Of a DNA stretch of 64,000 nt, positions 25,601-40,305 are shown piece after piece; within the stretch, counting starts at the first letter, position 1; each line of letters begins with the position of its first letter. The stretch is from positions 1-64,000 of the forward strand of contig QANT01001121.1 of assembly GCA_003254885.1 (NCBI GenBank). The letters run 5' to 3'. The notes under the pieces were generated by a model. It did not search any database. It saw only the letters and a program-made list of their open reading frames with translations, and was not told the origin of the DNA. The translations under genes were made by a program, and so were the position numbers. This DNA comes from Purshia tridentata. Lineage: Eukaryota > Streptophyta > Magnoliopsida > Rosales > Rosaceae.

Positions 25601-27192
25601 TGACTCATTATTACTGTCATCAGTTACATGTGGCTCCATGTTAACTTCAGCTCTAGTAGACATTACATCCACATTATGAGTTTCTCTATTTCCTTCATCT
25701 TTGGGTTCCACTGAGGTTGGTGCTTGAATTGATGATGTAGCTCCATTGTCAAGATTGTTAGGAGTGCTGACACTGTGGGGCGTGTCATCATCGCCTAATT
25801 TTGACAGCAGTTCTTCAACAATCTCATCATGTTCTCCCTTTCCTGACAACATTCTTTCAACACGCTTATCATGATGTCCCATATCTGCAGTGTCAAAAGA
25901 AATAGTGATGCAGTTCAGAATCAGAAGTCACTACACTTTTCTTATCAGCAGCTGAAGAAAGTAAGAATAACAAGTAAAACAAATTCCTTATGAAGAGGGA
26001 ATCAGAAAAAGTTGGTGCTACCTGATTGCTTTCTAAATCTGGAGAACCCCAGTCCTTCTGATGCTCTCAACTTGGATTCTAATGGGAAAGAAGCCCCCAA
26101 ACAGAAGCTCTCATGCCTACAGTATAGCATGTCCTTATGGTAAGCTGCTGCAAATTCTTGTTGGAAACTGTCTGCCATAAGATTGGGCTTTTCTTCAAGT
26201 GGATCATATGGAAGATCAAATGGGTTTTGCTTTGGTAACAAAATGGAAGGGGCTGAACCAGGTGTGTGTAAGCCATCAATCTCATTAGAATCTTTTGTAA
26301 AATCATAAGGGTTGTTTCTTGTAACAAAAATAGGAGCAATTTGACTTGGTAGAAGAGTGTCCAAGTCAATCAAACCTTTCTCAATCTGCATTTTAAATAA
26401 CTTTCTCGCTTTTCGTCTGGCAATTAAACTTTCCAACCTTTTGTTTCTTTCAATCTCAGAAAACCCAAGATCCATAAGATTCTTTTGATCATCGTCTGTC
26501 CACTGCACAGCCTTATTATTCCCATCTGATTGTGCCTCTTCACCAATCCCACCATCATCAAATGTGTCAGTCTGTTCATCCGAGTCATCAGACGATGACA
26601 AGAGCTGAGATTCTGAAAGGTCAGACTGATCTAGGAGTGAATGGTTCTCATCAAGAACTTGAATATTTTCGGCAGCCGGCGCTTTATCAGTGGAACTCTC
26701 TCTATGAACAAAAGAGTAATTTTCCTTGTCCTTCTTGACTGCCTTTGTGTTTTTGCCAATCAACGCACGTATACTAATCAAATCATCATTAAAAGTTTTC
26801 GACTCCTTATCAGCTTGTGCATTCCATTCTTTGCTCCTTCTCTTGACATTTGTTCGTCTACTCTTTTGTTTTAGTAAGGAAGGACACATCTTTTGGTTGG
26901 CAACAACATCATCTTTAACAGATACAGATTTTTTACATGGCATTCGATCTGTTGGTTTCTCATCTATAACAGTGAGTCCTCCAGTAGTCCAAAAAACTCC
27001 AAGAAGAACAGCGACACAGAGGAGAAATGGTAAAAAGAAAATGAAAAGATTGAAAAAGACATAAAGGTTGAAGATTAATAACAAAATGCCTGCAACAAAT
27101 GGGTGCTTCTGCACACATCTGCAGCTAGTGTTCATGAAAAATTTAAGGAAGCTCCATGCACAAACTAGTATATCCTCTGCATCAATACCCAT
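22603..27192 (-). CDS. Membrane-anchored acidic protein with long C-terminal repeats
   Basis: Plant protein of unknown function, of the type labelled dentin-sialophosphoprotein-like. Exons: 27192-26022, 25884 to 24827 (or 24845; both donors keep phase), 24730-24044, 23760-22893, 22701-22603. A hydrophobic hairpin at about residues 30-70 (HPFVAGILLLIFNLYVFF onward) predicts a membrane anchor. A conserved block follows: QWTDDDQKNLMDLGFSE, then arginine/lysine-rich text, then PGSAPSILLPKQNPFDLPYD. The rest is acidic and Ser-rich. Exon 4 encodes about a dozen copies of a roughly 20-residue repeat resembling KATEAAAELKKPAEETGSVS. In the given sequence exon 4 meets TAA at 22942-22944 (1,244 aa). 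The next frame continues as NEDIGNVSAKATK up to a good donor and a last exon ending YRRK-stop, so a one-base frame error or mutation near 22944 is likely. It lies head to head with FtsH. Confidence 0.8.
22893..23760 (-). repeat. Coding minisatellite-like repeats in exon 4
   Basis: About a dozen degenerate units of roughly 60-75 bases, each encoding a heptad-compatible Ala/Glu/Lys segment (A-E-L-K-K-P-x-E-E-x-x-S-V-S). The regularity also keeps the antisense strand open, which produces a spurious plus-strand frame at 22949-23626. Such repeats often vary in number between alleles. Confidence 0.85.
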
Positions 27193-27836
27193 ATCTCTAT
27201 CTCTTTATACAATCTAGATAGAACAGAACCAATACAAAGTAAATGAATATATTTTCTGCAACCTGCCTCTAAAAAACCTGTAAGATATACATTCAGACCT
27301 AGCCTAGCACAATTTGGGCAGTAGTACTAGGAATTGAGATATGCAGAAACAAAAGCAAACCCACATTTTTAAAAATTGAAACAAAAATCGGGTTTCGTTA
27401 ATGCAAAGAGATTTGTGGGTGGCAACAAAATTTCAGAAGTGGAGATGGATGATGTTATTGATAGAAAACCATATGAAATGTGAGGCACAAGGGAAGAGCA
27501 AAGATCGGTAGAAAAACATCATCTTGCCCACAAAATGATGAAGTATCACAATCTTTGCCTTGTTCCCTTCTGCTCTGGATTTGGGTTTTCCAATTTTAGC
27601 AATATCTTTTTTGCTTGGCTGATGGCTTTGTGAGATCCTTTATTTTAGGATTTCTCAACTTCAATTGCTCCTCCATCATTCATAATTTCATACCATAGTA
27701 AGGACAAAATAGCAAACAGGTATTCCAAGAAGTGGCGGTTGTTATTAATATTACTTAAAGAGTCCAAGCTATTCCGACCACCGAAATAGCAAACAGGTAT
27801 TCCAAGAAGTGGCGGTTGTTATTAATATTACTTAAA
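27193..27836. other. Divergent promoter region, left half
   Basis: This lies between the start of the repeat-protein gene and the MITE. No gene is seen. The right part holds the first unit of a 77-bp tandem duplication. Confidence 0.6.
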
Positions 27837-27858
27837 GGGTCCAAGTTATTCCGACCAC
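27707..27858. repeat. 77-bp tandem duplication covering a MITE border
   Basis: Bases 27707-27781 and 27784-27858 are near-identical. Each unit contains flanking host sequence (AGCAAACAGGTATTCCAAG), the 9-base target site TTACTTAAA, and the first 22 or so bases of the MITE terminal repeat. The duplication therefore arose after the element inserted. Confidence 0.9.
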
Positions 27859-28067
27859 TCTTCATTGTTGAGTTGACCACTCTTAAGACATTCGACAATA
27901 ATCTACTAAAATATTTGTGTTATTTCGGTGGCCAATTACTGAAACCTTTTGTATATTTGTGCTATTCGACAATAGTCTACTAAAATAATACAAACTTCGG
28001 TGGACTATTATCGAATATCTTAAAAATAATCAACTCAACAATAGAATGTGGTCGAAATAGTCTGCCC
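27837..28067. mobile_element. Mutator-type MITE with 9-bp target duplication
   Basis: A 231-bp element starts GGGTCCAAGTTATTCCGACC and ends, read inward from the right, GGGCAGACTATTTCGACCAC. It is flanked by exact 9-base direct repeats TTACTTAAA at 27828-27836 and 28068-28076. The arms remain complementary well inward (GTTGAGTTGA with TCAACTCAAC, ATTCGACAATA with TATTATCGAAT), so nearly the whole element can fold back. Terminal inverted repeats with a 9-base target duplication are the hallmark of Mutator-like elements. It has no coding capacity and sits between two divergent promoters. Confidence 0.85.
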
Positions 28068-28076
28068 TTACTTAAA

Positions 28077-28645
28077 GTGAAGGCCCATCAAGCCCAATCC
28101 ATTGGTACTAATTCAGCCCAACAAACAGCACGCGGTCTGTTGCTCGGCCCAAAAACCAAAGCAAGACACAGCGTGTGGTTCTCCTCACTCCTGAGTCCGC
28201 CACAGAATCGATATTACTGGTATTTGTTTGCGACACGTGTCAATGACACCGACCTCAGAGCACATACCCCTCCGGGCGCGCGACGCAGAGGATCTGCGCG
28301 CCGAGACATGTTTGTTCAACGAACAGCGCCGAAACAAGGCAGGATAACGTTAACACAATAAAACAAGCCCAAAAGGGAAAGTGTACGGTTAAGATCTCCA
28401 ATTCATCCTTCATCCAACAGCTCATATTCCAAGTTGAATCTCCTTCGTTTTAAAGTCTCGTCTTCGTGTCCCAAAGTTCCAACCATTTAACTTAACGGTT
28501 AATAGCTATAAGCTTCAGAGCACCATTGACAACCGATAAACTAAGAAAGGGCGCGGATAAAAGTGATAGAGAATGTTTGTGTATGGATATGTGTGTATAA
28601 ATATATGAAAATTTGAATTTATTATTGCATTTTGGGGGTTTTGGG
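28077..28645 (+). promoter_or_regulatory. Promoter and leader of the FtsH gene
   Basis: Contains GGCCCA-type motifs at about 28081 and 28146 that resemble site II (TGGGCC/T) elements common in plastid and ribosomal gene promoters. A CG-dense patch with several GCGCGC-like stretches lies at about 28267-28310. A plus-strand open frame across it (28077-28361) looks like a by-product of the high GC content. Confidence 0.4.
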
Positions 28646-31600
28646 ATGGCGTCGGTCGAGTATTTACGTCCAACAATCCACAATAGGTTTTGCCTAAATT
28701 CGAATTCGAATGTTTATCACTGCCATGGATTGGGCTTCCTTCGCGGTCAATCTAGGGTTTTCAATCTGGGAGGGGGAAGATGCGTTTCGAATTCGGTGCC
28801 GTTTCCTCCAATCGCTTTGTACGGACAGGGTAAAGCTCTGAGAGTTTCGGAGAGGTTCAGTCTCTGGGGAGGTTACGGGAGGAGCCATGGAGGACTCAGG
28901 ACGATTAGGGTTTTGGCGAGCGGTCAGGATAGCGATTCCGGCGAGAAGAGCGAGACAAAAGCGAGCGAGGGCCAGGGCGCGAACGGCAACTCGCCCAATT
29001 CGAGCCCTCCGGCTTCGAACCCGCGCAGGGAGAGGCAAAAGAAAGATAATTGGTGGTGGTCCCAAGGAGGCAAGTGGCGGTGGCAGCCCATAGTTCAGGC
29101 CCAAGAGGTTGGAATTTTGCTCTTGCAATTGGGAATTGTGATTTTCGTTATGCGGTTGCTCCGGCCCGGAATTCCGTTACCGGGGTCGGAACCGAGGACG
29201 CCAACCACGTTTATTAGCGTTCCGTACAGTGATTTCTTGAGTAAGATTAATAGTAATCAGGTGCAGAAGGTTGAAGTTGATGGGGTTCATGTTATGTTTA
29301 AGCTGAAGTCTGAACAAGGTGAACAAGAAAGTGAATTGAGTGGTGTGGGTAAGTTTCAAGAATCGGAGTCTTTGATAAAAAGTATGGCTCCAACAAAGAG
29401 GGTGGTTTACACGACAACGAGGCCAATTGATATAAAGACGCCGTATGAGAAGATGCTTGAGAATGAGGTGGAGTTCGGGTCCCCGGATAAACGGTCAGGT
29501 GGATTCTTGAATTCTGCAATGGTGAGTTTTTGGAGGTTAGATATTATTTGGTTATGCTGCAGAAAAAAGTATTATGCCGAAACAAGTTTTTTGAAATCCC
29601 AATTTGCTGCAAACTACAAAGAGCAGCTGTTCTGAACTTAACCATTTTGGTTAGTTGCAAAAAGTTAGTGAACTAAGTAATCAGCATAAGTTTTTAGGAT
29701 AAATATTTTGAACTATGTTTTGATTGAATGATCAATGATGGGATCAGAAACTAATCATTAAGGGTATCAATTTCTTAGATTCAATTCTGTGTATGAAGAA
29801 GGTCTGAATATGAGTATTATGTTAATTTCAATGTACCAGTTATATACTAACATGTAACCCTGAATTCCCTTGTATTTTAAAATGTAATGTCCCAAAGAAG
29901 TTTTCTTTGTTTTTCACGATGGGTATTGTGGCAGATGTTAACGATCTTCTATGCAAGGAAGTTCTAATCTTTTGGCTTTTTATCTAACCCTTGCAGATAG
30001 CTTTGTTTTATGTTGCTGTGCTTGCAGGGCTTCTCCATCGGTTCCCTGTAAGCTTTTCTCAGGTGTGAGCCAGTGTGCTTGTTTCTCTTAGCCCTTTGTC
30101 TCTTTCTTTTCGTTCTTTGAAACTTGTTTGTTCTACATGGTTCTCAGTGAATACATGCTTGTGTACAGCACACAGCTGGCCAGATTAGGAACCGGAAATC
30201 TGGGGGCTCTGGTGGTGCTAAAGCATCTGAACAAGGGGAAACAATAACTTTTGCTGATATTGCTGGCGTTGATGAGGCTAAAGAGGAGCTAGAAGAAATT
30301 GTGGTATGTTGGATACTCAGTTTACTTTGATATCTCTAACAGGTTATCAGTCTTGTAGAGGATCCTAAAGGCTTCCCAAAGTTTCTAGAAAATGTTTCTT
30401 TTTTAGTTGTATTTTGATGATGTTTACTGGCCAGGAATTTCTTCGGAATCCAGACAAGTATATACGACTTGGTGCACGTCCTCCACGTGGTGTTCTCCTG
30501 GTGAGTTTTAAGCAGAGACTGATGATGAATATGACCTCATTTAGTGGAAAGTCATAATGGTCTGAATGAGAATCTTTAGCATTTATGGTAGACTTTGATG
30601 AGACAACCATGCTAGGTCTTTTCTCTTGGAGATCTCCAGAAGTCAATTAGGATAGGGTGCTTTCCACTTAAGAGAACATCTGGTCATTATTTTTCTTTTT
30701 GACTCTGATTTGCATTTAGTCAGATTGTTATGGTGCATTGTATGATTGGCCAGATATATCTTTGCACCTGGAGGTTTCTATAATTTTAACTTTTACCCTT
30801 GAACAGACCCATCCACTGCTTGTATGCCAGTATATGTTTGGAGGATATGTAGAACAGGCCATCTTTGTTTGTTTAATAATCTGTATGTTTGGCTTCTTTA
30901 CCTTACAGGTGGGTCTTCCTGGGACAGGTAAGACTCTTCTTGCAAAGGCTGTGGCTGGAGAAGCTGAAGTGCCCTTTATAAGTTGCTCTGCTAGTGAGTT
31001 CGTAGAGTTGTATGTTGGCATGGGTGCTTCTCGTGTAAGAGATCTATTTGCACGGGCAAAAAAGGAGGCACCGTCGATAATATTTATCGATGAGGTTGGA
31101 TATAAATATGTTATTGTGTAGTGTAACTATCTTGTTTCTTTGACCTAGGAAGTTTATGGTGGATCGGTTTTCATATTCCTTCTTTGCAGATAGATGCTGT
31201 AGCAAAAAGCCGTGATGGCAAATTCCGCATTGTCAGCAATGATGAGCGAGAACAAACCTTGAATCAGTTGCTTACTGTGAGCTTTTACAGTTTAGTTTTG
31301 ATCATTTGGATAACTTTGGCTACATTGAAATCAAAGCATATAAATTCACATTGCAGGAGATGGATGGGTTTGACAGCAACTCTGCAGTTATTGTTCTTGG
31401 AGCCACTAATCGCTCAGATGTCTTAGACCCAGCACTTCGTCGACCAGGGAGATTTGATCGTGTGGTTATGGTTTGTATTCTTGTTCTTATACCTCTCTGA
31501 ATGTCAAAAGTGATATGAAAATAATTTGTTTCATATATGTATGTATATTTGTATTTATCCAAGTATGTATAAATTTTATATCACATGAAAGATTTTCCCT

Positions 31601-33914
31601 TTCTCGTTAGGTGGAAACACCTGATAGGATTGGAAGAGAAGCAATTCTAAGAGTGCATGTTACTAAAAAGGAACTTCCTTTAGCGAAAGATGTTTACCTT
31701 GGTGACATTGCTTCTATGACCACTGGATTTACTGGGTATATATACCTTATTCATTCTTCACTCTGTTTAGAGTCTGCACCGGACAGTAAATAAATAAAGT
31801 TGAAGAAAAAGTCATGCTTGTGACTAATACATTGGGACTGACGTTTCTTTATTATAATATTCTTCAGAGCAGATCTTGCAAATTTGGTGAATGAAGCTGC
31901 TTTGTTGGCTGGAAGACAAAACAAGGTGGTAGTGGAAAAAATTGATTTCATTCAAGCTGTGGAGAGGTCAATAGCTGTAAGTTACTCTCTCTCCCATATT
32001 CAAATTTTAGTTAAACCCTATTTTCCTGAATTATGATTAAAAACCGTATGAAATTATTTCTGATTATTTTTCAACCTTGTCTCCTTCTTTTCTCGACTTT
32101 CTTGAGCTGGTCTATGTTGGTGCCTTATGCTTTGGTCATATTTATACAATCCTCATTTCGCTTGGATTGTGTGCCCATCCTATGAAGTGTCTGTATTTTT
32201 GTGTTGCCTAAGTGCTCTTATGACCCAGGAGAGCACCATTAGTTGGTTCTTTTTATTTTATTTTTTGATGAACATGCTTTTTATATATAATTTGAGTTAC
32301 ACATCTTTTACGATATTGTTCCTGACTGAGGTACCTAATGTGTTTTCCCCTCAGGTACATAATGTTTAGTGACATCATTAAAAAAAAAGAAAAAAGAATG
32401 TATTGATTGCTCATTAACTAGTTGGAAACTTAGCTGACTTACTTGTTACAGGGCATAGAAAAGAAGACTGCCAAGTTGCAGGGAAGTGAGAAGGCTGTAG
32501 TTGCACGGCATGAAGCTGGTCATGCAGTTGTAGGGACTGCTATTGCTAGTCTTCTCCCTGGACAGCCACGTGTTGAGGTGAATGTTAGAGATCAAGTACT
32601 GAAATTGTTTGTGTGAATAATGGAAGTCTTGCTCATGCAATAGCTCATTTATTTACTTCCAAATTACAAAGATGTAATAAATACTCTATGTTTGTGTTAT
32701 CAGAAATTGAGCATATTGCCAAGGTCGGGGGGGGCATTGGGCTTTACTTATACTCCTCCAACAACTGAAGATAGATATTTACTCTTCATTGATGAGTTAC
32801 GTGGACGTTTGGTTACACTTCTTGGAGGGCGTGCAGCAGAAGAGTTTGTGTATTCAGGTCGTGTGTCAACAGGTGCACTCGATGATATACGACGAGCAAC
32901 TGACATGGCATACAAAGCAGTAGCTGAGTATGGTCTCAATCAGACCATTGGCCCTGTGTCTATAGCAACACTTTCTGCAGGTGGAATTGATGAATCTGGG
33001 GGAGGTGCTCCTTGGGGAAGGGATCAGGTAGGACCTTTTTTGTTTTTTTTTTTTGTTCCTTATTAATTAATTTGTTGTAAGTACTGATCCCAACTGATGA
33101 AAACAGGGGCATCTTGTTGATCTTGTTCAAAGAGAGGTCAAATTATTGTTACAATCCGCTTTGGATGTAGCCCTTTCTGTTGTGCGTGCTAATCCTACTG
33201 TTTTGGAGGGTCTTGGTGCTCATTTGGAAGGTGATGTTCGGTTGCTTTGACATTATCATACTATTTCCTGTGTTCTATTGTCTTATATGATTTGATGCTT
33301 TTTGATATTATGTTATACATATTTGTAAATTTGCCTCTGCCTCAAATTCGTAAAAACCCACATGAAACAAATTTTAATCTGGGGGATTTTCTTGCAAAGA
33401 AAAGGTGGTGGGAGATGGTTAGTTTTCTGAAAGTATGGATTTAGCTTTGATAGACAAGGTCTGGTTATCTGGGTGTTTTGAATATGTAGGCATGCTGTAA
33501 ATTCTCTAAATAACTTACAAATTGATAGTGCTATGAATTGTATGGTGCAATTACCACAGGGTTTGTTGATAAAAGATGCATGTTCATAGTTGTATTAGTG
33601 GAGCTTGTATGAACTCTATTGAGCTTAGGAGCACTCATAATAATAATAATGTGCTCATTTTAGTTGGCAAATCTTTACCTTAGGATGGTGACTATGTGCT
33701 ATTTGTGTTATAAAAGTAACTCTATGGAGTTGTCAAGGGTTCTGATAATGGTTCTTGTTCAGAAAAAGAGAAAGTAGAAGGTGAAGAGCTACAAGAGTGG
33801 TTAAAATTGGTGGTTGCGCCAACAGAACTGGCAATTTTCATTAGTGGCAAGCAAGAGTCTCTCCTCAGTGGCAAGCAAGAGTCTCTCCTCCCATTGCAGA
33901 CTGGCTCTGGTTGA
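28646..33914 (+). CDS. FTSH7/9: Chloroplast FtsH metalloprotease, FTSH7/FTSH9 type
   Basis: ATP-dependent zinc protease of plastid membranes. Thirteen exons join in phase: 28646-29521, 29997-30062, 30169-30303, 30435-30500, 30909-31094, 31190-31276, 31357-31470, 31611-31735, 31868-31976, 32452-32577, 32704-33027, 33107-33230, 33763-33914, giving 829 aa. An N-terminal Arg/Ser-rich transit region precedes transmembrane segments at about 155-172 and 296-314. Walker A is GLPGTGKT (383-390), Walker B ends IIFIDE (443), and the second region of homology includes RRPGRFDR. The zinc site HEAGH is at 608-612, with the third ligand in the LDDIRRATD region. So both ATPase and protease should be active, unlike FtsHi forms. 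The tail contains an in-frame duplication of eight residues, SGKQESLL. The first ATG is used; upstream in-frame codons lack an ATG. Confidence 0.96.
33842..33889 (+). repeat. 24-bp in-frame tandem duplication in the FtsH last exon
   Basis: AGTGGCAAGCAAGAGTCTCT plus CCTC occurs twice in a row with no difference. It adds a second SGKQESLL just before the conserved PLQTG end. Perfect identity suggests a young event. Confidence 0.9.
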
Positions 33915-36130
33915 CAACTATATCCTGTTACTGCTCCTCAACGCTAAGTGAAATATGGAGTAGCTTACTGCCTTTAGTGCCATTGTCATTCAGTGAATTC
34001 ATCCTCTTGATTAGCAGCAAATCATCCGTACAACTTTGTATATTTCGTTACGGTAAATTTTGGATTCATTTTTTAGCAAGTGCCAGCCTACTCTTTGTTT
34101 TAACTCACAATTTACCACCCCAACTAGAGAGAAGGGAAAGAAGTCGGAGATTAATATCTGCACGGGCCTTCTCAAGTGTGTCACCCTTATTAACTTTGGC
34201 ACAAGCAGGTTGGTATCTGAAACTATTGTACATGCAATTGTAATCGTTGCTAAGTTGTATACGATATTCACCATATGAAATAATATACAATATTCCTCAT
34301 ATATTGGTTCAAAAAGTTCAGATGAATGTTGTGTTTGTTGTAGTTATGGAATTATAATGGCATTTTTGGGGAAGTGACTCATTTCCGATTGATGGTGGTC
34401 ATAATTGATCTTTACCACAGCAGTGTTGCTGCAAGCCAAATGATGTTCATGCAATTTGACGGGTCTAAATTACGTTTCATAAGTGAAACAGAAGATGGTT
34501 TGTCCCTGGCTGGAACTCCGGTGGTGTGAAGCTGTGTTGATCCAAGGGTCAGCAAGGACAGGTCTCGTCATGGGTCGGTTTTTGCCTTGGGGGCACTGTT
34601 TGGTTGTTTTGTTTGTTTGTCTTTTGTTGTTGTTTTCCCTTTGCTTTGCTAGCTTGTTTTTCACAGTTGTATTAGATTTGAAGAATTGGAGAAACTTGCC
34701 TGGAAATTGAGAGTTTAACTGAGTCAAAAAACTAAAACGTAGTGCCTCATACACCAATTGAGCAAAGGGTAGATACGGTCCAATATTTTTGAAGCATTTG
34801 ATCAAAACCAAATAAACGAAAAGAATCTGGAATTACACTGTAAATGAAATCCTTGGTCTGGAGGAGTGATGGGTAGTGATTGCAGATGATATTGTAATCC
34901 GTGAGGCATTGATATTTTGGAGTCCAATATATCAACGTCCCTTTCTGAAAGCAACTTGTCCTTTCGTCCTTTGGGCTTGGCCAAGGAAGTAAGGAAATTA
35001 AAAGGACCACGGTCCCATGTGGTTCTGTTTCTTTCGTTAATTCATAATGTCCTCTTCATTCATCTGTAAAGACTAAACTCCTACTTTTCTCCCATACTAA
35101 TCCACGTATGATTAGTGAAACAAGCAGCACCATGTCTGTAATATTATTTTTGATCACCAGGAACAAAATTCATGAGACTTCAAATCGGGGAATATAATAT
35201 TGATCAGAGCATCTCTAAGGGATCAAAGTGAGAGACGTATGTATATTTTGGTTGGATTAACACAACTATTGAAATCGATATTTTTCTTAAATGAATCCCA
35301 CACTTGAATGTATATTTTGTCACCTAGTCCATCCATTCAAGTCTCTTAGGGTGAGTGCTCTTGATAGTCACTTCTTTACACCTTGTCTCACAATTCAAGT
35401 TTCTTCATTAGGTGAGTTATTTTGGTATAGACCTATGCCATGCTCAACTAGACATTTTTAAGAAAAGACTCCATGACCAATACAATGATCAACCAATAGC
35501 AAATCTTTTGCCCCTCCATTACAAGGAGAAATATGTGTGTGGGAGATTATCCATTGATATTTATGATTTTTATATATATTAATGGTTGACAGTCACTCAC
35601 ACGTGACAAAACAATGTAAGGAAAATATATAAGCAGGTTGGCGTTCAATAATTTACAATTTTACATCAATCACTGTGACCAATCACAATGCCTTCCAGGG
35701 CTGTCAGGTGGCTTTGGATTGACCTTTTCAAATCGTACCCAATGCATGGTGCGTTTACTCCTTCCTGCCAATGAAGGGTAATATAGAGCTCACTCAAAAC
35801 TAAAGTTATTTTTAATATAATTTTTTATAAGTTTAAGGGGTTCATGGCACATAAAACCGGATTGCCTTCTTGAAACTATGTGCTTATTGTAAAATAAAAT
35901 GTACATAATCATGTGTAATAAGCACATTTTTTATAAGCATGTTTGACGGCTTTTGCATGCCATATAAGTATAACATAAAACAATGCATAAATGGTCATTT
36001 GTATGCAAACCCAAATTAGCTTAGCGGATTACAGAAATATCTCCTACTCGGAATCATGGAGCCACGTAGGCAATCGCTTTTTGGGTAGCTTTTGGAGTAG
36101 CCTGGAAAGACTCAAGACTCACGCTTTTTA
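33915..36130. other. FtsH 3' flank and spacer before THIC
   Basis: The first part is probably FtsH 3' UTR. The rest is AT-rich and mostly non-coding. A coding-like minus-strand open stretch at 34802-35035 is described separately. I see no other gene. Confidence 0.55.
34802..35035 (-). pseudogene. Coding-like orphan frame, possible gene relic
   Basis: A minus-strand frame opens after a TGA near 35036 and runs to a stop at 34802. It has no early ATG. The stretch reading LAKPKGRKDKLLSERDVDIL, then DSKISMPHGLQYHLQ and SLPITPPDQ, is rich in charged residues and Pro and looks more like protein than the surrounding AT-rich text. I do not recognise the family. It could be a single exon of a decayed gene, an exon of an unmodelled gene, or chance. 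Confidence 0.25.
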
Positions 36131-39437
<3,307 letters not shown>

Positions 39438-39439
39438 AG

Positions 39440-40167
39440 GTCAGTAAATGTTTTTGGATTTACTTTTCCTTGTGCAATGCTATTTTCTGGTATACTTGCA
39501 TTCAAAAAGTTTGAAAAGAGTTCAGATGGACTAATCTAGTCTCAAGCTCTTTTAAGCTGGACTTCAAACGGGTTAAGATGTTGATTTCATGGGAAATGTC
39601 AGTCCAACTCTAGAGCACATGACCCATCCCAGATTTCTGAAACAGCATGTTAAAGTAGGATAAATTTTTTATCATACCATTGTAAAAATAAAAAAGGAAG
39701 ATTTCTGTACTCAAGCAAACATTTTTTTTAAAAAAAAATTTTATTTAATTTAATTTTTTTTATCTGGAGCAGATTTTTATCTGCTACAGAATCCTGATAG
39801 CATATCGAAAGAAACAATTACTTTTTACCGTTTGAAGGATAAATTTTTTACCATCTTGCATTGCTTATCTTTGTCCAACTACAGAGAGTTCATATCTAAA
39901 CTATTCTCATTTCTTGCTTCCAATGTGGATATTTACAGGATCACATGAACAACCAGAATCGGTTTGACAACCTTTGTGGCTTTTGTGCATGATTGACTTG
40001 TCCAGAACGGAGATCTTAGGTTTTCATTTTTATGCTATGGTATAGAACATAGTTTGGTGTGTGAAGTACATTTTAAGACTTATTATCTTCTCTGCTTGTG
40101 CTTATGTTTCTCCGTAATAAAATGCTTTCAGTTAATATTACATCGTCATTGTGTTTATATTCTTTAG
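39440..40167 (+). promoter_or_regulatory. Riboswitch-controlled 3'-UTR intron of THIC
   Basis: A donor GTCAGT starts two bases after the stop codon. A matching acceptor TTTAG lies at 40163-40167, 22 bases before the aptamer. Inside, near its 3' end, is a poly(A) signal AATAAA at 40116-40121. In Arabidopsis, low TPP leaves this intron in and the internal signal gives a short stable 3' UTR. High TPP frees the donor, the intron with its signal is removed, and long unstable transcripts result. The layout here matches that scheme. Confidence 0.85.
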
Positions 40168-40189
40168 GCATTATATTGACATAAAGGAC

Positions 40190-40305
40190 GCACCAGGGGT
40201 GCCTGTATCTGCTCTAGCACTGGTTTTCTTGGCTAGGATGCTGGCAGATCAGGCTGAGACGGTCCCTTTGAACCTGAACAGGTTAATGCCTGCTAGGGAG
40301 TGTGC
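40190..40305 (+). ncRNA. TPP riboswitch aptamer (THI element) in the THIC 3' UTR
   Basis: Every conserved TPP-aptamer segment is present in order: CCAGGGGTGCC (40193-40203), CTGAGA (40254-40259), CCCTTTGAACCTGA (40264-40277), GGTTAATGCCTGC (40281-40293) and GGGAGTGTGC (40296-40305). P1 pairs GCAC at 40190 with GTGC at the end. The P3 arm is long, as in plants: ATCTGC 40207-40212 pairs with GCAGAT 40244-40249, and CTAGC 40214-40218 with GCTAG 40232-40236. It senses thiamine pyrophosphate and feeds back on THIC through alternative splicing and 3'-end choice. Confidence 0.97.

Noticed and set aside
28613-28645. Upstream extension of the FtsH frame
   Set aside because: It begins with TTG, not ATG; the first real ATG is at 28646.
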